Shown here piece after piece: positions 45,652 to 53,803 of a stretch of DNA of 53,803 nucleotides. The stretch is from positions 1-53,803 of the forward strand of contig CAYYYS010000017.1 in NCBI GenBank assembly GCA_964476155.1, read 5' to 3'. Below the pieces are notes generated by a model. It was given only the letters and a program-made list of their open reading frames with translations. It searched no databases and had not been told where the DNA came from. The stretch comes from JAHIYU01 sp964476155. Lineage in GTDB: Bacteria; Krumholzibacteriota; Krumholzibacteriia; LZORAL124-64-63. Each line of letters begins with the position of its first letter. Position 1 is the stretch's first letter. Position numbers and translations under genes: made by a program.

Positions 45652-45940
45652 TGCCGGCCTCCTTGATTTCCTGAGTTGAGTCGTCTTCGGCCGGCAGGCA
45701 GAAGATGGCGAAATCGGGGCAGATCACCTCGCACAGATCGCATTCCACGCAGTTCCCCGCCTCGGTCACTTCGGGGTAGTGGTACCCCTTGGCGTTGAAC
45801 TCTGCGGACATGCGCAGCACGCCGCGCGGACAGTACTCCACGCAGAACTCGCAGCCCTTGCAGCGGTCTATGATGAGATGGATTTCGCCCTGTGGAATCT
45901 TGATCTGCTGGATGTCCAGCGGGGTCCGCCAGAATCGCAT
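45638..45940 (-). CDS. korD: 2-oxoacid:ferredoxin oxidoreductase delta subunit (KorD ferredoxin)
   Basis: The 100-residue 2[4Fe-4S] ferredoxin has the motifs CKGCEFCVEYCP and CVECDLCEVICP. It carries electrons out of the KOR active site. I prefer the ATG at 45940 over a GTG at 45946 because the AAGGGG ribosome site would be too close to the GTG. It is the first gene of the minus-strand run that extends to hdrB. Confidence 0.9.
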   Translation of the reverse strand: MRFWRTPLDIQQIKIPQGEIHLIIDRCKGCEFCVEYCPRGVLRMSAEFNAKGYHYPEVTEAGNCVECDLCEVICPDFAIFCLPAEDDSTQEIKEAGNGVS

Positions 45941-46300
45941 GCCCACGTCCCCTTCCGGGTCACGCCGTCGGTCGCGGTCACCTGAACCGTGGTCCGTCGG
46001 CCAAGTTCAGAGCGATGGGCAGGACTGATGTGTGCTTAGCAGGTTGCTCTCGTACAGCTCCGTCTGTGGTGCGTCTGCAAACGACTAGGTGTCGTTTCAA
46101 GGGGTGTTCGCTTGCAGGGATCCGTCGAATCTCTTCGTCCACCCGTGCTCATTACTAATCCGTTGTACCACAACAGAGTGTGAATGTGCAACTTCATTTT
46201 TATTAAAAAGGTGTGAAAAGGCGTATCATGTTCAAAATGAAGGGTTCGTCCATGGTTTTGATGTTTGATGTTGATCGGCCGCTCCGACAGTACCGATGGC
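45941..46300 (-). promoter_or_regulatory. Leader and promoter region of the kor-hdr operon
   Basis: This 360-base gap lies between the helicase stop and korD on the same strand. Its left part (near 46140-46215) is AT-rich. On the minus strand TTGCAC and TACAAC are 18 bases apart (weak sigma-70 match), and GTTGT-GGT-ACAAC in the same spot is a small inverted repeat. No gene or strong terminator is seen. Confidence 0.35.
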
Positions 46301-47560
46301 TCAACCCCGCCTCGAAATCCGCCGTCCCCGCGGCCCCCCCCGTCGCCGCGACGCCGCGTTCATCCCGCCCCGGCTGTCGGAACGCGAGAGGCCCTTCTTT
46401 TTCTCGGGATTGCGGAAACCCTGCTTCTCCGGCGAATACGTGCCGTAGTTGAAATCGTCCAGGATGCGACGCTCGATCGGGGCACTCAGTACCTGCTCGA
46501 CGCGATGCACCAGGGGCTCGTCGGCCTGGGTGGCCAGGGTGAAGGCGGTACCCGTTTTCAGGGCGCGGCCGGTGCGGCCGATGCGGTGGGTGTAGGCGTC
46601 CACGGTCGACGGCATGTCGTAGTTGATCACGTGGGTCACGTTGGAAATGTCGATGCCGCGGGCCGCGATGTCGGTAGCCACCAGGATGTCGTATTTACCC
46701 TTGCGAAAACCGTCGATGGCCCTCTGGCGTTTTGCCTGCGGCATATTGCCCTGCAGACAAACCACGCTGTGCTTCTGCTTCTCCAGGATCGTGGCCAGGC
46801 TGCGCGCCCGGTGCTTGGTGCGCGTGAAGATCAGGACGCGTCCCGAGGCGTGGGACTCCAGCATCTTCTCCAGCAGCGGTCGGCGCAGGCGGTCGGTGCA
46901 GGGGAAGAGCGCGTGCGAGACGGTCTCGGCCGGCGCCCGCGCGTCCACCTGGACGGTGACCGGATCGGTGAGCACCTGGTCGGCCAGTGAACGGATATAG
47001 CTCGGCATGGTGGCCGAAAAGAAGAGGTTTTGCCTCTTTTGGGGCAGTTTGGCGATGATCCGCTTGATGTCGGGCAGGAAGCCCATATCGAACATATGGT
47101 CGGCTTCGTCCAGGACCAGCACTTCGATTCGCGAGAGATCGATATCGCCGCACTGGAAGTGATCGAGCAGTCGGCCCGGACAAGCGACAACCACTTCGAC
47201 GCCCTTGCGCAAGGCGTCGATCTGGGGATTCTTGCTGACACCACCATAAAGGGTGACCGTCCGCAGGTCGGTCTTGCGGCCGAGCTGACGGAATTCGTCC
47301 TTGATCTGTTCGGCCAGCTCGCGCGTGGGCGCGATGATCAGGGCGCGTGGATGACCCAGCTCGCCGTCGAGCAAATGCTCGAGGATGGGCAGGGCGAAAG
47401 CGGCGGTCTTGCCGGTGCCGGTCTGGGCGAGGCCGAGCACGTCCTTGCCGGCCAGAATGGCGGGAATGGCCTCTTCTTGAATAGGCGTGGGCTGGATGTA
47501 TTTGGCCGCTTCGATCCCCTCTTCAATCCAGGGGTCGAATTCGAATCGTTCGAAACTCAT
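46301..47560 (-). CDS. rhlE: DEAD-box RNA helicase (RhlE-like)
   Basis: The 419-residue protein has the helicase motifs in order: Q motif (IQPTPIQEEAI), Walker A AQTGTGKT, PTRELAEQ, DEAD in VLDEADHMFDMGF, SAT (FFSATMPS), and motif VI HRIGRTGR. The C-terminal tail is basic and Arg/Gly-rich (SRRRGGPRGRRISRRG), as in RhlE proteins that contact rRNA. It unwinds structured RNA during ribosome assembly or cold adaptation. I start it at the ATG at 47560 with AGGAG upstream. Confidence 0.92.
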   Translation of the reverse strand: MSFERFEFDPWIEEGIEAAKYIQPTPIQEEAIPAILAGKDVLGLAQTGTGKTAAFALPILEHLLDGELGHPRALIIAPTRELAEQIKDEFRQLGRKTDLRTVTLYGGVSKNPQIDALRKGVEVVVACPGRLLDHFQCGDIDLSRIEVLVLDEADHMFDMGFLPDIKRIIAKLPQKRQNLFFSATMPSYIRSLADQVLTDPVTVQVDARAPAETVSHALFPCTDRLRRPLLEKMLESHASGRVLIFTRTKHRARSLATILEKQKHSVVCLQGNMPQAKRQRAIDGFRKGKYDILVATDIAARGIDISNVTHVINYDMPSTVDAYTHRIGRTGRALKTGTAFTLATQADEPLVHRVEQVLSAPIERRILDDFNYGTYSPEKQGFRNPEKKKGLSRSDSRGGMNAASRRRGGPRGRRISRRG

Positions 47561-47773
47561 TACGTGAAACTCCTGACTCCGCAGAGCCAAGTCGCGTTAT
47601 CTCAGCTCGTCAATGCAATGGGGTCTGTCTTTGGGATGTTATACGCTGGCGATCGGGTCGCCTAATGCGAGTTGAAGATAGTCATTCGGGAGTGATTTAG
47701 CCAGTTAGATGGGAAAGGGGGCATAAGCGCAGTTGACAATACACATAGCGAATTTTTCTGGATTTTTATAAAC

Positions 47774-47905
47774 TCAATCAGTTGTCGAGTTCTGTTCCAC
47801 CATCGCCCAACCATCGTCGGCGACCCGGCCGACGATCTCGTAGCGGGTCCACTCCGAAGTGATGACCGGACGTTTGCCCATATTATCGAAGAACCCCCCT
47901 CGGCT
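47774..47905 (-). pseudogene. C-terminal fragment of a lost gene (FDNM-type beta-sandwich motif)
   Basis: A 43-codon minus-strand stretch reads GGFFDNMGKRPVITSEWTRY then EIVGRVADDGWAM, and stops at 47774-47776. From memory, this pattern (FDNM..RP..G...W.RYE.V..V..DA..I) is a recurrent motif in the C-terminal effector region of some bacterial regulators and secreted proteins. An in-frame stop lies just upstream and no start or ribosome site exists, so it is probably a relic. The rest of the 495-base gap (47561-48055) shows nothing further. Confidence 0.35.
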
Positions 47906-48055
47906 TCAAGGGACTGGCTGGGATCTGTTGCCCGAAGGCCAAGAAGCACAGTTTCACGGCCTGGTCGGAGCCTTGGCCGTGCCCGAAGTGCGACACGCCA
48001 ATGAAACCCGAAGGACCCGAAGAACTCTGGGACTGAATCGACGAATCGAGATCTG

Positions 48056-48568
48056 ATGACCGCTGACGAACCTTTGTCCGAAACCATACTCAATTGCATC
48101 AAGGTGCTGGAGATGGTCGCCGTCCTCCATCAGCGTGGGTACGAACGCCTGAGGATCGAGCCGGGAATGTCACCGTCGGGCATGTCGTGGCGTTGCGGCA
48201 TCACCCATGCCGGGAACATGGACCCTGAGAGCGGAGCCTTGTGCATCAACAGCGGCGGGCCGCAGATGGCCTTCTACACCTCCGCCTTGGGTGACGAGTT
48301 CTTCGACTGGGACGACGCCCCCGGCCTGGACACGGAGCAGCTGGCCGACCGCTTCCTGGAAGAACACCACGAGCTATGTGGCCTCAGTAGCGGCGATGAC
48401 CCGGAGTACGTCACCTGGTACGAGCTGATGCTCTCGCTGGCCAGGAAGGGCGGGCTTCCCTACGCATACGATGATTATGGCGACTACGATGATGAGCCGC
48501 CGGGATGGATCCCAACGATGGGTGAAAGCAATGGGCAGTTACCCCTGCCGCCAAAAAGAGCCCAGTGA
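48056..48568 (+). CDS. Hypothetical acidic protein
   Basis: The 170-residue protein is acidic and cytoplasmic, with no signal or membrane segment. It contains SWRCGITHAGNM, SGGPQMAFYTSALGDEFFDWDDA and a Tyr/Asp-rich run near the end (YAYDDYGDYDDEPPGW). I do not recognise a family. Codon use is coding-like through about residue 160; the last few residues enter a non-coding, possibly mobile-element-derived region. Flanking relics suggest a plastic, recently rearranged site. Confidence 0.6.
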   Translation: MTADEPLSETILNCIKVLEMVAVLHQRGYERLRIEPGMSPSGMSWRCGITHAGNMDPESGALCINSGGPQMAFYTSALGDEFFDWDDAPGLDTEQLADRFLEEHHELCGLSSGDDPEYVTWYELMLSLARKGGLPYAYDDYGDYDDEPPGWIPTMGESNGQLPLPPKRAQ

Positions 48569-48792
48569 CCCCTGGTAGGGTCGAGGACTGGCGCGGTAAC
48601 CCGCAGGACTCCCCTTGTCTGTATCCGGGGTTTCCCCCTTCGTGCCCGGGTAGGGTTGTCCGTGATTCCGTTTCCAATCCCCGCCACTTCACACGCAGCG
48701 TGCGGATTTCCCGCACTACGCGTTCCTGTACGCTTCGTACCAAGATTTATGGGGCCTATCAAGCCTTCGGGGTGAAACAAGCCAAAGCGTAC
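48569..48792 (-). other. Structured region resembling a group II intron hairpin remnant
   Basis: On the minus strand a two-part hairpin at 48723-48693 (ACGC-GTA-GTGCGG-GAAAT-CCGCAC-GCT-GCGT) is preceded by a small hairpin GTACG-AAG-CGTAC (48740-48728). As I recall, similar GTGCGG-GAAA-CCGCAC helices lie near domain IV in bacterial group II introns. No reverse transcriptase is present, so at most a fragment remains. No credible protein is encoded here. Confidence 0.3.
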
Positions 48793-51700
48793 TCACCCCT
48801 CAAAAATAACCGAAAGCAAATCCCCCCCCTCGTCAAGAGCCTTCAAACTATCAAGCACGCGCCGTTTCCATCTCGGGCCAACAGGCAGATCGCTGATGGA
48901 CTGCCAGATTGTCCGCGCCTTATCCGGATGACCCAACTGGGCCTCCGCCAAACCCAGGAAGTAACCGTTGACTATCCGCCCAAGGGGCCGATCGTCGTGC
49001 TCGAAAATATCGCGATAGATGTCGCGAGCTTCCCGCCATTTTCCCATGCGGGCCAAAACAGTGGCGTAGGTGTTGCGGGAGGTCGAGGGGTCGCAGGACA
49101 GCAATAAGGCCGCCTCGGCAAGCATCAGTGCCCGATCCAGATTATGTCCGGCCAGTGCGTAGGTCCAGGCGAGATTGTTACAAATCATACTGTTGCCGGG
49201 ATTCTCGGCAAGCCGGCGTTCCTGGATGGGAATCGCTTCGACACTGCGTCGCTCAAGGGTCAAAATGGCGCATCGCATATCGTCAAGGTCGCTCTCATTG
49301 GCCCCAAGCTCCTCAAGTTGCGAGAGGAGGTTTTTCATGGCTTCCAGATCACCAGCCGCCTCGGAAATTCCACAGCGCATAGAGACCAGAGTCAGTGAAT
49401 CAACAGGGGTACCGATAAGGCGGAGGCGCTCAACCTGGCCCGGTATCTGATCATCCCGTCCCAGGTGCATCATGGCGAGAATCAGTGTTATAATGGACTC
49501 CTTCGAACCGGTCATGTTGGCCAGTTTTCGGCTCCGATCAGCAACCTCGCCCCACTGCTCCAGCCCTATGTTCAGAGAGATGGCGGTCCCCTGGAGAAAG
49601 AGATCATCGGGGTTCGATTCAAGCACGGCTGTAACCAGGGAGTCGGCCCTCTGGTACTGGTTGCGCTTTGCATAGACGCCGGCAGCAAGCAGCGCGGACT
49701 GAGGGGATGGATGCTCCTGTGCGAGAAGCGGCGCCAACAGCTTCATGGCGGCAACACGTCTCGGTTCACCCTCGACACCTTGACCGCCCATGTCGGTACC
49801 CAGGAGGTTGAAGACCGCCCGCACGCGAAAGCCTTCGTCTTCGGGGTTATCGCGAACATATCGATCGATGGCCTTGAGCTTGTCCTCGTCGAGTGTACGC
49901 CGGTATTCGTACCTCTGGGCGGAGTACATGAAGTAGGTTATGGCGTCGCGGCGAAAGCCCTCATACTCCGCTTGGGGGACAACCCTCCGGTCTTGGCTGT
50001 ATTCATGCTCCACCGTTACCAACCGGTGCCCGTCCTCCTTGCTCACTTTGCCCACGATCGAGCCCCGGGCGAAGTCGTTATCCACTTCCAGTGCCACGAC
50101 CAGATCACTCGGTGTCCACACATCGCTGCCGTGCAACCGTAGCACCAACCGGGCCGTGTAGGGAGACAGGAAGACAACATCGTAAAGTCGATCCTCGCTA
50201 CTGGGCAGCCCCCAATAGACCGAAGCCTCGTTGTTGTTGCGCAGCTCTGCACTGGAGACGCCTTCGCCGGCCCAGGTCGAATCCACATAGGTCATGGCGA
50301 CCTCGATATGACCGTTTTCCAGCTCCGTGGCCGACCACGACTGGATCGGCACGCCGACCGGAACACCATAGCCGACCGACTGATCGAGGAAAAACCGCGT
50401 GGTATTGGTGTCACCGAACGCGACGAGTTGTTTCATGTATGCGGCAATATTGCCGGTAAACCGGCCCTTGATATCATAGCGCAGGGCCCGCTCGCCGACC
50501 GGACGCACGTCGATCTCCAGGTCGGAGATATGATCCTCCGGCCGCGGCGGTGCGACAATTCTCAGATCGGTGGTTCCGTCGGGATCTATGTGTAGTCCAA
50601 GGCGCCCCGCCGCTTCGGCGGGAAGGGGCAGCAGGGTGGGCCCTCCGTTGAGAGGGTCGCAGTAGGGATCGCCCTTGAGATCCGTGACCTGCACGATCAT
50701 GTGGTTGAAGAAGGAGAGGCTCGGAAAATCCTCACGCGGATTGTAATGACCGATCGTGGAAACCAGCACAGGGCGGGCTTCGATACCGGCAGCCCGCAGC
50801 AGGGTGATCAGGAGGTGGGATTTGTCCTTGCAGTCGCCCCAGCCTCGATCCAGCACTTCCGTGCTGCTTGACGGCAGGAGCCGGCCGGCCGCCAGCTCCA
50901 CAGCCAGGGGCGTGATCTCGTTCAACACATATCGGTAGATGGCCTCGGCCTTCTCGCGATTCGAGCGTACGTCGTGAGTAAGAGATGCGGCCAGTTCCTG
51001 TATGCGCGGGGAATCGTCGATCACTTTCCAGAAGTGCGCCGCATATTGCCGTCCCGCAGCATCCCAGTCGGCGAAGGTCGTCATGCCGACCCATGGCAAG
51101 ACCTCCGTCAGCGAAGGGCGGTTTTCCTCGTCTCGTGGCATGGCAAGATCATGAATTGTCCAGCGCCGGACTCCGGTGAGTGTATCGAGAGGATGGGTCG
51201 TGACATCGCCATGGACAACCGTTTGGACCGGGTGGTTGGACGGGGCGAAGAGCTCGACAATATACTCACGCACGGGGGCGTCACTTAGGAAGAAATCTAA
51301 ATGCGACCAGGTGTCGCCCAGATATGACCCATCCTGCACATCGTAAGCCAAGTCGATAATGACCCCTGGCTCCACGCCGCGCAGGGGAATCACCATTTCC
51401 CGGCTGTCACTCACATCCCAGTTGCCTCCCTCGGGCGCGCGCACGAGGATATCGCCGAGATCGGTATCGAGAATCTCCCCGTCCGGTGTCAATACGCGTG
51501 CCGTGCGCACATGGGGAACACCATTGTTCGGATCAAAAACGAATGAGTAACTGCGCTGGGCCTGTGCACCGGCGCGTGTGAGCACCTGCGTGATGAGATG
51601 CTTCCGCAGATAAGAATTGTCGAGTCCCGAAAGAACATGACTCGTTCGCTTGAGCAGGCAGATGGTGTCGAAATGAATGGTGTCGAGATCGGCAACGCGA

Positions 51701-53727
51701 CGGCTCCTGATGGCGTCCAGATCATCCAGGTCATCGCCGAAGGGAATGAAGAGGTCCGCCCGGTCCAGCAGCGCGTCGGGAATCTCATCGAGAGCCTGGA
51801 CGCTTTCGCCGCGTTTCATCAGGGCCTGCTTGAGGTCCTGACTGCCGGGATACTCGGCAGCCAAGTCTTTCAGGACGGCCAAAGCCTTGTCGGATGAGCC
51901 GGCCATCTCCAGAAGCTCGACTTCCAGGTAGTGTGTCGAATAGGCGTCGGGATACAGCGCGCGCAGCCGTTCCACTACAGCCGAGAATTGGTCTGTCATC
52001 TTGAAATGCCTGTAGAGACTCGCAAGCCTGGTGAGGCTGCCCATATTGGTCCAGCTGTCGAAGTCGACATGATCGATTTCGGCCTTGGCGGCCTCGATTC
52101 CCTCCAGCTTCAAGGCGGCTAGCGCGCGAACCTCGGCGCTCGACTCGGGATCCGCCCCCAGCTCGTCGAGGCGGGCGATCGCCGATTTCACTAGGTCATC
52201 ACCAGCATCGGGCATGATTTTATGCAGCCGGTAACGGACCGAATGGAGGTTGACGGATAGTTCGATCTCAGCTTTGGCCAGTTGGACCTGAAGCGCGTGG
52301 TCGCCCAGATGATCGGCCGTGATGTAGGCATCGATGAACCTATTCCCTCGAACCCGGGGATCCGGTTCGGCGATGATATCTTCGATGTCCACATGGTCGG
52401 CGGTCATGGCATCAAGGATTTGGAACTGGTTATCGAAGGGAGCGCCCAACAAATCGAGGGACTGGAGAGAATCGCGCAGGGCCAGAAGTCCGGGTAATCG
52501 CTCCTCTGTGGTTTGGTTCAACCGGTGTCGCATTGCGAGCATCGGATCCTCGCGGATGAGTTCCTCCCAGGCCGCGGCCCACTCTTCATCCAGGTCGAGG
52601 ATCTGATACTCGGCTTCGTCGTGTTCGGGAGTCCATGAAGTGATGTAATCACGATGGATTTGCGACAGGACAGATCGTGTGGTGTCGGCTGAAGCGCTCG
52701 TTCTGACCAACATGAAGCGCAGGCTCTGTGCAAAGCGGCTGTTCTCGGCGGAGTCGGATAAGATCACGGCAGCCTTGTGGTAGTTTTCGTTGCGAATATA
52801 TTTCTCGGCAGCGCGGAGTCGGAACATGTGAGCCTGGGGAGCTTGACCGATATCCTGCAGTACGTCCACGGCTCGATCGGTGGGAAGGCGCGAGCCCAGC
52901 TCGAAGCTGAAATCATTGTCATATGTCCATGCTTCTTCGGGATATGCGGCGAGAAAGCAGCGCCAGTCGTCCATTAGCTGTTTCTCATCGGGTGGATCGG
53001 CCCGCCATGAGATATTAAGGTCGATCTTGTCCCGTAAGGCGTCCAAGCCGGAACAGGCGGGGGCCGTGTGCAGAAAGGCTGAGATTTCCCGCATGGCTTC
53101 GGGGTTTGTTTCCTGGTCGTGGGCTATTAGCTGCAGAGCGACCATCAGAGCTTGGGCATTGGTGGCAGCGGCGTCCAAACAGGCCTGCAGATCTGATATC
53201 GGATGTAGCAAGCTTCGCATGCACCGCAAACGCCAAGCCTGGAGTAATGGGGTCCATTCGTCGTGGCGTGTCAGTAGAGTGTCGAACGCGGCCAAGGCCG
53301 AGGCGTAACGATTCTCTTGAGAGAATACGATGCCTGACATCAGGAGCCAGGCGTCGGGAGTGAGATCAGTCGTCTCGGGGGGACGGCCTGTCAGAACAGC
53401 TGCATCATGCTCCGCTATTGCACGGGCGGTTTCCTTCATGCCCAGGATCGTGCCGGCGTTGCGCACGACCTGGTTTAGCGCCCCGGGAGCGGTGGGGTGG
53501 TTTTGCAGGATGTCGGCGTTCATGGCCAGCAGGGCTTTTCTGTCTTCTGACAGGCGCAAGATCATTGCTCTCGTACCCAAGTCCATCATCGCCGTGTCTA
53601 TTGTGGGCCATTGGTCTGGTAGGTGTAGTTGGGTGGTGGCGAGTGATGGGAGGGGGGATAGGAGGATGGTGCTGGTTAGGAGGATGGCGGGAAAGAAATA
53701 CCGTTGGGCTTGGGTATGGTTGGGCAT
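48793..53727 (-). CDS. Giant secreted TPR protein with DUF3857 and transglutaminase-like domains
   Basis: The 1644-residue protein has a signal peptide (YFFPAILLTSTILLSPLPSLA). The first 600 residues are helical repeats of TPR type. A DUF3857 region (about 650-850; SYSFVFDPNNGVPHVRTARVL) leads into a transglutaminase-like domain with the catalytic Cys in RGWGDCKDKSHLLITLLRAAGIEARPVL (Cys near residue 963). A beta-rich DUF2569/DUF3858-like part follows, and TPR repeats close the protein (CNNLAWTYALAGHNLDRALM). Related shorter proteins are exported and sometimes linked to surface polysaccharide or peptide handling. Function is not established. AGGAAG precedes the ATG, 6 bases after an upstream gene. 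Confidence 0.85.
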   Translation of the reverse strand: MPNHTQAQRYFFPAILLTSTILLSPLPSLATTQLHLPDQWPTIDTAMMDLGTRAMILRLSEDRKALLAMNADILQNHPTAPGALNQVVRNAGTILGMKETARAIAEHDAAVLTGRPPETTDLTPDAWLLMSGIVFSQENRYASALAAFDTLLTRHDEWTPLLQAWRLRCMRSLLHPISDLQACLDAAATNAQALMVALQLIAHDQETNPEAMREISAFLHTAPACSGLDALRDKIDLNISWRADPPDEKQLMDDWRCFLAAYPEEAWTYDNDFSFELGSRLPTDRAVDVLQDIGQAPQAHMFRLRAAEKYIRNENYHKAAVILSDSAENSRFAQSLRFMLVRTSASADTTRSVLSQIHRDYITSWTPEHDEAEYQILDLDEEWAAAWEELIREDPMLAMRHRLNQTTEERLPGLLALRDSLQSLDLLGAPFDNQFQILDAMTADHVDIEDIIAEPDPRVRGNRFIDAYITADHLGDHALQVQLAKAEIELSVNLHSVRYRLHKIMPDAGDDLVKSAIARLDELGADPESSAEVRALAALKLEGIEAAKAEIDHVDFDSWTNMGSLTRLASLYRHFKMTDQFSAVVERLRALYPDAYSTHYLEVELLEMAGSSDKALAVLKDLAAEYPGSQDLKQALMKRGESVQALDEIPDALLDRADLFIPFGDDLDDLDAIRSRRVADLDTIHFDTICLLKRTSHVLSGLDNSYLRKHLITQVLTRAGAQAQRSYSFVFDPNNGVPHVRTARVLTPDGEILDTDLGDILVRAPEGGNWDVSDSREMVIPLRGVEPGVIIDLAYDVQDGSYLGDTWSHLDFFLSDAPVREYIVELFAPSNHPVQTVVHGDVTTHPLDTLTGVRRWTIHDLAMPRDEENRPSLTEVLPWVGMTTFADWDAAGRQYAAHFWKVIDDSPRIQELAASLTHDVRSNREKAEAIYRYVLNEITPLAVELAAGRLLPSSSTEVLDRGWGDCKDKSHLLITLLRAAGIEARPVLVSTIGHYNPREDFPSLSFFNHMIVQVTDLKGDPYCDPLNGGPTLLPLPAEAAGRLGLHIDPDGTTDLRIVAPPRPEDHISDLEIDVRPVGERALRYDIKGRFTGNIAAYMKQLVAFGDTNTTRFFLDQSVGYGVPVGVPIQSWSATELENGHIEVAMTYVDSTWAGEGVSSAELRNNNEASVYWGLPSSEDRLYDVVFLSPYTARLVLRLHGSDVWTPSDLVVALEVDNDFARGSIVGKVSKEDGHRLVTVEHEYSQDRRVVPQAEYEGFRRDAITYFMYSAQRYEYRRTLDEDKLKAIDRYVRDNPEDEGFRVRAVFNLLGTDMGGQGVEGEPRRVAAMKLLAPLLAQEHPSPQSALLAAGVYAKRNQYQRADSLVTAVLESNPDDLFLQGTAISLNIGLEQWGEVADRSRKLANMTGSKESIITLILAMMHLGRDDQIPGQVERLRLIGTPVDSLTLVSMRCGISEAAGDLEAMKNLLSQLEELGANESDLDDMRCAILTLERRSVEAIPIQERRLAENPGNSMICNNLAWTYALAGHNLDRALMLAEAALLLSCDPSTSRNTYATVLARMGKWREARDIYRDIFEHDDRPLGRIVNGYFLGLAEAQLGHPDKARTIWQSISDLPVGPRWKRRVLDSLKALDEGGDLLSVIFEG

Positions 53728-53733
53728 GGTTTT

Positions 53734-53803
53734 CTACTTCCTGGTTACCGGCGTGAAGGTCAGCGGAAAAGCCATGCCGAACGTACCGTCGACATAGTCG
53801 GCG
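53734..53803 (-). CDS. Partial CDS: C-terminal end of an upstream gene
   Basis: The minus strand from the right window edge reads ADYVDGTFGMAFPLTFTPVT followed by RK and a stop at 53736-53734. The alternating hydrophobic/polar pattern suits the last strand of a surface or outer-membrane protein, but the tail is too short for assignment. It ends 6 bases before the giant TPR gene, so the two are probably co-transcribed. Confidence 0.5.
   Translation of the reverse strand, partial: ADYVDGTFGMAFPLTFTPVTRK

Overview
The window is a GC-rich bacterial chromosome segment from a Gram-negative, anaerobic-leaning organism. Outer-membrane-style secreted proteins, a FlgD-like C-terminal sorting domain on a very large Asp-box protein (25354-28875), and a short aromatic/basic C-terminal tag on other secreted proteins suggest the FCB/candidate-phylum neighbourhood (Eisenbacteria, Krumholzibacteria or Latescibacteria type). 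That placement is inference; there is no rRNA or other phylogenetic marker here. No tRNA, CRISPR array or intact mobile element was seen.

Left part (1-15.5 kb). A decayed and an intact secreted protein are followed by a sodium:solute symporter with two coupled single-helix microproteins, a GH47 mannosidase-like lipoprotein and a stand-alone 5'-3' exonuclease. Then come a D-Ala-D-Ala-ligase-like ATP-grasp gene, an OFA-type MFS transporter, monomeric NADP isocitrate dehydrogenase, a blue-copper protein, and an unusual activator that fuses a thioredoxin-type arsenate reductase domain to PAS, AAA+ (sigma-54) and Fis domains. A good sigma-54 promoter with upstream repeats sits directly after that gene and would drive a small protein, a 2-Cys peroxiredoxin and two ferritin-like proteins.

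Central part (15.5-29 kb). A complete pyruvate (2-oxoacid) dehydrogenase operon (E1alpha, E1beta, E2, E3) is followed by lipoate ligase, a three-gene proton-translocating transhydrogenase and two rubrerythrin-like diiron proteins. A strong terminator closes the run. The Asp-box repeat secreted protein follows.

Right part (29-53.8 kb). A fused CcsBA cytochrome c synthase precedes nrfH and nrfA (ammonifying nitrite reductase). On the opposite strand lies the most notable system: about 11.5 kb of overlapping or tightly spaced genes, korDABC (2-oxoglutarate/2-oxoacid:ferredoxin oxidoreductase), a double HdrA, MvhD, a fused HdrCB, a second HdrA carrying its own MvhD domain, a zinc ribbon, HdrC and HdrB. 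Both hdrA genes are interrupted by an in-frame UGA at the same conserved motif, each followed by an identical hairpin, so both are read here as selenoproteins. The set looks like a flavin-based electron-bifurcating or confurcating machine fed by a 2-oxoacid oxidoreductase. The window ends with a DEAD-box helicase, gene remnants, a possible group II intron fragment and a very large TPR/DUF3857/transglutaminase-like secreted protein.

Taken together the genes describe central carbon oxidation by both NAD-linked (PDH) and ferredoxin-linked (KOR) routes, redox balancing (transhydrogenase, Hdr), nitrite ammonification, and iron/peroxide defence.
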